DNA from: Actinomadura pelletieri DSM 43383
GTDB taxonomy: Bacteria; Actinomycetota; Actinomycetes; Streptosporangiales; Streptosporangiaceae
Reading direction: 5' to 3'
Length of the DNA stretch: 64,000 nucleotides
Assembly (NCBI RefSeq): GCF_003634705.1
Contig: NZ_RBWU01000003.1
Location: 372,001 to 436,000, forward strand
Below, in pieces: positions 59,230-64,000 of this stretch. Each line of letters starts with the position of its first letter. The first letter of the stretch is position 1. A model generated the notes under the pieces. That model was not told the origin of the DNA. It saw only the letters and a program-made list of their open reading frames with translations, and did no database searches. Both the position numbers and the translations under genes were made by a program.

Positions 59230-59923
59230 CCGCATACAGGCCCCCCAACCCCTCCCCCACGTGGCACAGCCCGCCCCTCCCACACGCTCTCCCCACCCGT
59301 ACCGAACAGCCGGGCCTCCTCCGCGCACAGTCCCTCCGCAGGCGGTTCTCCGTACGTCAGCCCTTCGTAGGCCTCCCGCTGACCTCACGGCCACGCTGGC
59401 GTTCACTCCGGGCCGCCGTGGTCCGGCTTCTGGCGTGTCGCGTGCCACCAGCGTCGGTCGGGTGGACGTCGTCGTATCGCATCGGATGCGAACAGCACGG
59501 TCGGCAAACGCTCGGTAGCAGGGCCCGGGAATCCGCGTGTGCGCAGCAGCTCAAGTTCAGCAACCGGCCCGTGATGCCTGGCCAGAATGCTCCACGACCG
59601 CTCGGCAGGGTCAGTACTCCCGGCGGCCGTGCCACGCTGGCCACCGCGCGGACCGTGGACTGCTCGCCGAGCAAGGTGGGGAAGACCAGCTCGGCCGCCT
59701 GCAGGGCCCTCGCCGCCGCATTTGCGTGCGCCTCGCCCGCCGCCATGGCCGCTGGTGGCGGGTCCGGTGGGGGATCGCGCCGGTGGGCCGGGCCGGGGGG
59801 TCGGTGGGCGCCGCCGGCGCGATCGTTCGGGCGCCGGAGGCCGGGGGCCGCGCGTGTGGCGGCGGCTGGAGCCCGGCCTCCGGCGGGGCCGGCCCGGGGA
59901 GGAGGGGACGGCCTTGGGAGAGG
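59230..59923. other. 694-base region without a recognisable gene
   Basis: Very GC-rich between 59750 and 59923. On the minus strand a frame of about 129 codons (59357-59746) starts MAAGEAHANAAARALQAAEL and contains Cys/His pairs near SCCAHADS and RPCCSHP, but it has no family match I know of and could be an orphan or a relic. Nothing else is seen. Confidence 0.4.
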
Positions 59924-60418
59924 TCAGCTGGCCTCCGGGACGGGGAGGGTGGGTTGGCCGGGGATGCCGAGGGTGTCCTCGACGAGGGTGACGAAGACGT
60001 CGGCGTCGTGGAGGAGTTCCTCGGCCTCGCGCGGGGTGACGGCGCGTGGGAGGCCCGCCTCGGCGGCGGCGCGTTTGTCGGCGCCGGCGGCGAAGAAGGC
60101 GGCCCATTCGCGTAGCGCGGGCTCGGCCTCGGGGAGCAGGACCCAGACGCTGCGGGGGCGGCCGCGGCGGTGGGTCTCCAGGGGTTCCTTGGCCGCCAGC
60201 ACGGCGGCCGCGGCACGCAGCGCGGCCAGGTGGGCGCAGACGTAGCGGACCGCGGGCGAGGTCGCCTCGGCGGCCTCGGCGAGGCCCATGCGGGCGGCGT
60301 GGAGCTGGCCCTCGGCGGTGTGCGTCGGGCGGGGTGCGGGCATCGGACGGCGGCGTGGGCTCGGTGACACCGACTGGGTGGCGGAGTGGATTCCCCGCGC
60401 GGTCCTCGTGGCGGACAT
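59924..60418 (-). CDS. SAV_6107-type HEPN domain protein, SOS-regulated
   Basis: A 164-residue protein of the SAV_6107 HEPN family known from actinomycetes. The helical HEPN core (residues 40-150) includes AARMGLAEAAEATSPAVRYV and AAAAVLAAKEPLETHRRGRP, followed by an acidic helix with REAEELLHDADVFVTLVED. The usual HEPN RNase motif R-x4-6-H is not plain, though an Arg/His pair occurs in ETHRRGRPR. An AAGGAGG site precedes the ATG at 60416-60418. A perfect LexA box 132 bases upstream places it in the DNA-damage response. A role in damage tolerance is inferred from regulation, not from catalytic motifs. Confidence 0.82.
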   Translation of the reverse strand: MSATRTARGIHSATQSVSPSPRRRPMPAPRPTHTAEGQLHAARMGLAEAAEATSPAVRYVCAHLAALRAAAAVLAAKEPLETHRRGRPRSVWVLLPEAEPALREWAAFFAAGADKRAAAEAGLPRAVTPREAEELLHDADVFVTLVEDTLGIPGQPTLPVPEAS

Positions 60419-60549
60419 GGCTGCCTCCTTCCGGGCTCGGGCCGGCCGGGCGGAGAGCTTCCCCTCACTCCGCCCGGCCGTCCGTCCCGCCGAAACACCG
60501 CGACCGGCGGGGACGTCGCCCTGGCGCGAGCCGCGAGTCTCGCGCCACC

Positions 60550-60565
60550 TCGAACATAAGTTCGA
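60550..60565. promoter_or_regulatory. LexA SOS box
   Basis: TCGAACATAAGTTCGA is a perfect inverted repeat with the Gram-positive and actinobacterial SOS core CGAAC-n4-GTTCG. On the minus strand a TATGTT -10 box lies inside it and TTTACT lies 16 bases before that, so LexA would cover the promoter of the HEPN gene. Confidence 0.88.
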
Positions 60566-60641
60566 CGCATGACCAGTAAACCGCCCTGTCGGCGATTCGT
60601 CAACGTGTTCGAAGGTGTGTCTCTTCTCGCAGGTCAGAGGG

Positions 60642-61424
60642 TTAGCGGGGGCGTCTGACGTGCACGGGGACGTTCGTCCCGAGGAGGTCGGGAAAGTACT
60701 CGGCGATGTGCATCGGCAGCCGGACGCAGCCGTGCGAGGCGGGGTATCTGGGCACGTCCAGGGCGCCGTGGAAGGCGATGCCGCCGTTGAAGTAGACGGG
60801 GTTGTAGAGGCGCCCCAGGGGCGAGGTCTCCCAGCCGGAGAAGCGGCGTCCGGTGCGGAAGTCGCCCGTGCCGGTGACAGCGTAGCGGCAGCGGGGGACC
60901 TTCGCGCCACGGTCCTTGGCGCAGTAGTACTCGCCGGAACCCGACGAGATGTGTGTGATGAGGCGAGGACGGCCGTCCTCGTAGAGGACGAGGTACTGGC
61001 GCTTGAGGTCGACGTCCACCCGGTTCTTCTCGCGCTTCTTGGCCATCGGGCGGGGTTGTTCGGGCTGGTCGAGGGCCTTCCAGAACGACGTGTCGAGCGT
61101 GCTCTTCTGCTTCATGCCGTGGACGGCCTGGAACGCCCACACGGCCATCTGGGTGGACGGCCCGTACCTTCCGTCCACCTTGCCGGGGTCGTAGTGCAGG
61201 GTCTTGAGGCGGCGCTGGAGTTCCTCGACGTCGGCGCCCTTCGCGCCCGGCTTCAGCTTGCGTCGCGTGGGGGTGGGCGTGGCGGTGGGGGTGGGGGTCG
61301 TCGGTTTCGCGGACGGCGCCGGCGGTGGGGCCACCGTCTGGTCCGTCCCGTTGCAGGCCGTCAGGAGGACGGCGGCGGTCAGCGCGAGCGTGCCGGTGCG
61401 CACGTCGATCGGTGTCCCTCGCAT
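60642..61424 (-). CDS. L,D-transpeptidase lipoprotein with peptidoglycan-binding domain
   Basis: A 260-residue secreted enzyme that would crosslink peptidoglycan 3-3. The N-terminus is a lipoprotein signal with lipobox LTACNG (Cys near residue 24), then a Pro/Thr-rich linker with PTPTATPTPTRR repeats. A PG-binding domain 1 (residues 57-115, GADVEELQRRLKTLHYDPG) and a YkuD catalytic domain follow. The active-site motif is FHGALDVPRYPASHGCVRLP with catalytic Cys in SHGCVR. An AAGG site precedes the ATG. It diverges from the YbaK gene over 23 bases. Confidence 0.93.
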   Translation of the reverse strand: MRGTPIDVRTGTLALTAAVLLTACNGTDQTVAPPPAPSAKPTTPTPTATPTPTRRKLKPGAKGADVEELQRRLKTLHYDPGKVDGRYGPSTQMAVWAFQAVHGMKQKSTLDTSFWKALDQPEQPRPMAKKREKNRVDVDLKRQYLVLYEDGRPRLITHISSGSGEYYCAKDRGAKVPRCRYAVTGTGDFRTGRRFSGWETSPLGRLYNPVYFNGGIAFHGALDVPRYPASHGCVRLPMHIAEYFPDLLGTNVPVHVRRPR

Positions 61425-61447
61425 GTGGTGACCTTAAAGTGCTACCC

Positions 61448-61912
61448 ATGCATTCGAATACCGAAATCGTCGCGAAGGCCCTGTTGGCACGCGACGCGAC
61501 CGGGTCCGTCGTGGAATTGCCGGACTCCGCGCGGACGGCGCAGGCCGCCGCCGAGCAGCTGGGCTGCGAGGTGGGCGCGATCGCCAACAGCCTGGTGTTC
61601 GACGCCGACGGGGCGCCGCTGCTGGTCCTGACGAGCGGCGCGCACCGGGTCGACACGACCAAGGTCGCGGCGTTGGTGGGGGCGGCGAAGGTGCGGCGGG
61701 CGTCGCCGGAGTTCGTCCGGGAGGCGACCGGGCAGCCGATCGGGGGTGTGGCGCCGCTGGGGCATCCGGCGCCGGTCCGTACGCTCGTGGACGTATGGCT
61801 GGACAAGTACGACGAGGTCTGGGCCGCCGCGGGACATCCGCACACGGTGTTCCCGACGTCGTACGAGGAGCTGCTGAGGATCACCGGGGGAACCCCGGCG
61901 GAGGTGGAGTGA
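61448..61912 (+). CDS. YbaK/EbsC family tRNA-deacylase-like protein
   Basis: A 154-residue prolyl-tRNA editing (YbaK) domain protein which, in the known members, hydrolyses mischarged Cys- or Ala-tRNA. The core has VELPDSARTAQAAAEQLGCE, VGAIANSLVFDADGAPLLVL, the Lys-containing VDTTKVAALVGAAKVRRASP and GVAPLGHPAPVRTLVDVWL. The conserved Lys, Asp and Gly positions are present. The ATG at 61448 has only a weak ribosome site, which makes the start less certain. It precedes the ArsC-like gene by one base. Confidence 0.88.
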   Translation: MHSNTEIVAKALLARDATGSVVELPDSARTAQAAAEQLGCEVGAIANSLVFDADGAPLLVLTSGAHRVDTTKVAALVGAAKVRRASPEFVREATGQPIGGVAPLGHPAPVRTLVDVWLDKYDEVWAAAGHPHTVFPTSYEELLRITGGTPAEVE

Positions 61913-61913
61913 C

Positions 61914-62264
61914 ATGGAGATCTGGCACAACCCGCGGTGTTCGAAGAGCCGGGCGGCGAAGGCCGCGCTGGACGAGGCGGGCGTGGCGTACACCGAGCGG
62001 CGCTACCTGGACGATCCGCCCACGGCGGAGGAGCTGGACACGGTGCTCACGCAAATCGGCGCGGAGCCGTGGGACGTGGCGCGCCTGAACGAGCCGGTCG
62101 CGAAGGAGCTCGGCCTGCGGGACCTGGAGCACGACCGGGCCCGGTGGATCGAGATCATGGCGGCGAACCCGGTGCTGATCCAGCGGCCGATCGTCCTCAC
62201 CGGTGAGACCGCCGTGGTGGCGCGGGACGACGCCACGGTGCGCAGGGTCGTCGACGTCCGGTGA
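61914..62264 (+). CDS. ArsC/Spx-family thioredoxin-fold protein
   Basis: A 116-residue protein of the ArsC/YffB/Spx family. The active Cys lies in WHNPRCSKSRAAKAALDEAG, and EPWDVARLNEPVAKELGL and the C-terminal PVLIQRPIVLTGETAVVARD are the ArsC pattern. It could be a glutaredoxin-dependent arsenate reductase, but no arsenic genes are near, so a general thiol role is as likely. One base separates it from the YbaK gene; they form one operon. Confidence 0.85.
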   Translation: MEIWHNPRCSKSRAAKAALDEAGVAYTERRYLDDPPTAEELDTVLTQIGAEPWDVARLNEPVAKELGLRDLEHDRARWIEIMAANPVLIQRPIVLTGETAVVARDDATVRRVVDVR

Positions 62265-62331
62265 CGCGGCGGACGCCGGAACGTCGACGATCTCCCGCGG
62301 CGGGTCGCCGCCCGGGTCTACCCTCTGTCAC

Positions 62332-62934
62332 GTGAGGGACCCGAAACTGCGGGAGATCGACGAGCGTGCCTTCCAGCGCAGGATCGGTCCCATGCTGGAC
62401 GTCTACGCCGCGGCGATGTCACCGCCGTACGAGCAGCTTCCGGGACGGCACGCCATCATGGAGCGGCACACGTCGTATCCGGGCTTCCGCGCGTTCGTGG
62501 TGGAGCGGCGCGGGACGCTGCCCGTCCGGACGGGTCCCGTCCAGGGGTTCGCGTACGGGTTCCACGGGGCGCGCGGCCAGTGGTGGCACGACGTCGTCTT
62601 CCAGGCGCTCTGCGGCGTGGGGGACGTCGACCACGCGGAGGCGTGGCTGGAGGACACCTTCGAGGTCGCCGAGCTTCACGTCCACCCGGAGTCGCAGGGC
62701 CGGGGTCTCGGCCGGGCGTTGCTGAACGCGCTGTGCGAGGGCAGGCCGGAACGCACCGTCGTGCTGTCGACGCTCGACAAGCATCCGGAGACGCCGGCCC
62801 GCGCCCTGTACCGCTCGGTCGGGATGGTGGACCTGCTGACCGACTTCGAGTTCCCCGGCGGCGGGCCCCGCTACGCGGTCATGGGCGGGACGCTGCCGCT
62901 CGCGGCGTACCCGGCGCCGTCCAGCAGCCCGTAG
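62332..62934 (+). CDS. GNAT-family N-acetyltransferase
   Basis: A 200-residue acetyltransferase. The acetyl-CoA binding motif is VAELHVHPESQGRGLGRALL near residue 110, followed by VVLSTLDKHPETPARALYR, with the usual Tyr. The substrate is unknown. It starts with a GTG at 62332; a later ATG at 62392 is possible. Its last 64 bases overlap the converging metF, so its C-terminus is coded on the opposite strand of the metF 3' end. Confidence 0.85.
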   Translation: MRDPKLREIDERAFQRRIGPMLDVYAAAMSPPYEQLPGRHAIMERHTSYPGFRAFVVERRGTLPVRTGPVQGFAYGFHGARGQWWHDVVFQALCGVGDVDHAEAWLEDTFEVAELHVHPESQGRGLGRALLNALCEGRPERTVVLSTLDKHPETPARALYRSVGMVDLLTDFEFPGGGPRYAVMGGTLPLAAYPAPSSSP

Positions 62935-63806
62935 ACCTCGCGCGTGGCCGTGGACTTGTTGAACGTGATGAAGTGGATGCCGGGCGCGTCCTGCTCGAGC
63001 AGCTCCCTGCTTAGTTCGGCGGCGTGCTCGATGCCGAGGCGGCGGACGGCGTCCGGGTCGTCCGCGACGGCGTCGAAGCGGGCCTTGACCTCGGGCGGGA
63101 ACGGGGCGCCCGACAGCTGCTCGGACCGTTCGATCGTGCTGATCTGGGTGACCGGCATGATGCCGGGCAGGATCGGCACGTCGCAGCCGGCGGCGGCGAC
63201 GCGGTCGCGGAGCCGGAAGTAGTCCTCGGCGCGGAAGAACATCTGGGTGATCGCGTAGTCGGCGCCCGCGCGGCACTTCTCGATGAAGAAGCGGGTGTCG
63301 CTCTCGATGTCGGGCGAGCGCGGGTGCTTGTAGGGGAAGGCGGCGACGCCGACGCAGAAGTCGCCGTAGGAGCGGATCATCCGGACGAGGTCGGAGGCGT
63401 ACTCGACGCCCTCCGGGTGCTTGACCCACTCCCCCATCGGGTCGCCGGGCGGGTCGCCGCGCAGCGCGAGGACGTTGCGGACCCCGACGGCGGCGAACCG
63501 GCCGATGAGGTTGCGCAGTTCGGCCTGCGAGTGGTCGACGGCGGTGAAGTGGGCGACGGGCGTGAGCGTGGTGTCGGTCGCGATCCGTTCGACGATGTCG
63601 ACGGTCTTGTCGCGGGTGCCGCCGCCCGCGCCGTAGGTCACGGACACGAACGTCGGGTGCAGGGACTCCAGCTCACGGATCGTGCGCCACAGGTTCCGGG
63701 CGCCCTTGTCGGTCTTGGGCGGGAAGAACTCGAACGAGAAGGAGGGGGCACCGGAGGCCAGCAACTCTCGGACGGCCGGGGGACGGGCTGGGCGCAGGCG
63801 TGGCAT
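62871..63806 (-). CDS. metF: 5,10-Methylenetetrahydrofolate reductase
   Basis: A 311-residue FAD enzyme giving 5-methyl-THF for methionine synthesis. It has the start FSFEFFPPKTDKGARNLWR, VSVTYGAGGGTRDKT, the FAD/folate-binding NVLALRGDPPGDPMGEW, and ITQMFFRAEDYFRLRDR, VPILPGIMPVTQ and HFITFNKSTATREVY. Length and blocks are complete. It converges on and overlaps the GNAT gene. It would feed methyl groups to methionine for MetK, coded elsewhere in this window. Confidence 0.96.
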   Translation of the reverse strand: MPRLRPARPPAVRELLASGAPSFSFEFFPPKTDKGARNLWRTIRELESLHPTFVSVTYGAGGGTRDKTVDIVERIATDTTLTPVAHFTAVDHSQAELRNLIGRFAAVGVRNVLALRGDPPGDPMGEWVKHPEGVEYASDLVRMIRSYGDFCVGVAAFPYKHPRSPDIESDTRFFIEKCRAGADYAITQMFFRAEDYFRLRDRVAAAGCDVPILPGIMPVTQISTIERSEQLSGAPFPPEVKARFDAVADDPDAVRRLGIEHAAELSRELLEQDAPGIHFITFNKSTATREVYGLLDGAGYAASGSVPPMTA

Positions 63807-63951
63807 CCCCCAAGAGTACAGAAGCGGCCGCCGTCACCCGGGGCCGTCGATACGAGTGACCCTCCGCACACCGTACGGCGTTATGTCCATATTTCCGAAG
63901 TTCTAGTGACTTCTCACTTTTCTGGGGGACGGTTACATCTGCCCAGGTGGA

Positions 63952-63957
63952 TACGAT
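63952..63957 (+). promoter_or_regulatory. -10 box for the last, possibly leaderless gene
   Basis: TACGAT lies seven bases before the ATG at 63964, so transcription would begin at or next to the start codon. No -35 box is clear and there is no ribosome site, which agrees with a leaderless mRNA. Confidence 0.4.
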
Positions 63958-63963
63958 CACGAC

Positions 63964-64000
63964 ATGTCGACCAGCCGCATCCGCAAGGAGGTCGACGAGG
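63964..64000 (+). CDS. Divergent gene, first codons only
   Basis: Only 12 codons are inside the window (MSTSRIRKEVDE), so no function can be read. It diverges from metF with about 150 bases between. In streptomycetes a polyprenyl synthetase often takes this place, but that is only an expectation from gene order. Confidence 0.35.
   Translation, partial: MSTSRIRKEVDE

Noticed and set aside
60600..60625. Second SOS-like sequence around GTGTTCGAAGG
   Set aside because: Only the TTCGAA core is present; the CGAAC-n4-GTTCG arms are missing.
61914..62264. Arsenic resistance operon
   Set aside because: The ArsC-like gene has no arsR, arsB or acr3 neighbour; it is coupled to a YbaK gene.

Overview
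The window comes from a high-GC, mycelial-type actinomycete. The evidence is the GC-saturated third codon positions, frequent GTG starts, a BldD-type regulator with its c-di-GMP motif, an actinobacterial integration host factor (mIHF/sIHF), a degenerate actinobacterial PriA, a LexA box of the Gram-positive type and ATGA/GTGA-coupled operons. The gene order resembles Streptosporangiales (Actinomadura-like), but that placement is inference.

Layout. 1-2.2 kb: end of a membrane or sensor protein and an ABC-2 exporter pair with a perfect palindromic operator. 2.2-5.2 kb: a MatB-like acyl-CoA synthetase, a uridine-kinase-like P-loop protein, a decayed VOC gene and an FKBP. 5.2-22 kb: an accessory catabolic island. 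It holds a molybdenum hydroxylase (coxL/S/M order, form II active-site loop) with maturation genes (coxD, coxE, xdhC/coxF, a mocA-like cytidylyltransferase, coxG). It also holds a PucR-type regulator and, divergently, an allH-allF-allG trio (E. coli oxamate carbamoyltransferase homologues) ending in an HpcH/HpaI-like aldolase. A broken gene in front of coxM looks like a uracil-xanthine permease, which points to a purine or N-heterocycle substrate rather than CO. 22-25.6 kb: an SBP56/methanethiol-oxidase gene coupled to a membrane protein, an Uma2 gene and a small membrane protein. 25.6-29.7 kb: hisG and an FMN-riboswitch-controlled ribE-ribM-ribBA-ribH operon. 29.8-32.4 kb: DoxX, a dead TetR gene and a stand-alone large P-loop ATPase with codon use unlike its neighbours. 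32.4-58.3 kb: a core housekeeping block. Read on the minus strand it runs pyrR-pyrB-pyrC-carA-carB-pyrK-pyrD-pyrF, mihF, gmk, rpoZ, coaBC, metK, (a plus-strand membrane protein), priA, a conserved hypothetical, def, fmt, rsmB, PAP2, rpe and a HAD phosphatase. 58.5-64 kb: bldD, an SOS-box-controlled HEPN protein, an L,D-transpeptidase lipoprotein, YbaK, ArsC/Spx, GNAT, metF and the first codons of a divergent gene.

How it works together. The pyr operon makes UMP from bicarbonate, glutamine and aspartate. A PyrR-binding hairpin that takes in the pyrR Shine-Dalgarno sequence controls it. The rib operon makes riboflavin and also carries its importer, under an RFN element. The Mo-hydroxylase island would oxidise an N-heterocycle, and AllFGH plus the aldolase would handle downstream fragments under PucR control. 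The most interesting parts are this hybrid island, the SOS-controlled HEPN gene, the orphan ATPase and the SBP56/membrane-protein pair. No CRISPR array, tRNA, rRNA or intact insertion sequence was seen.
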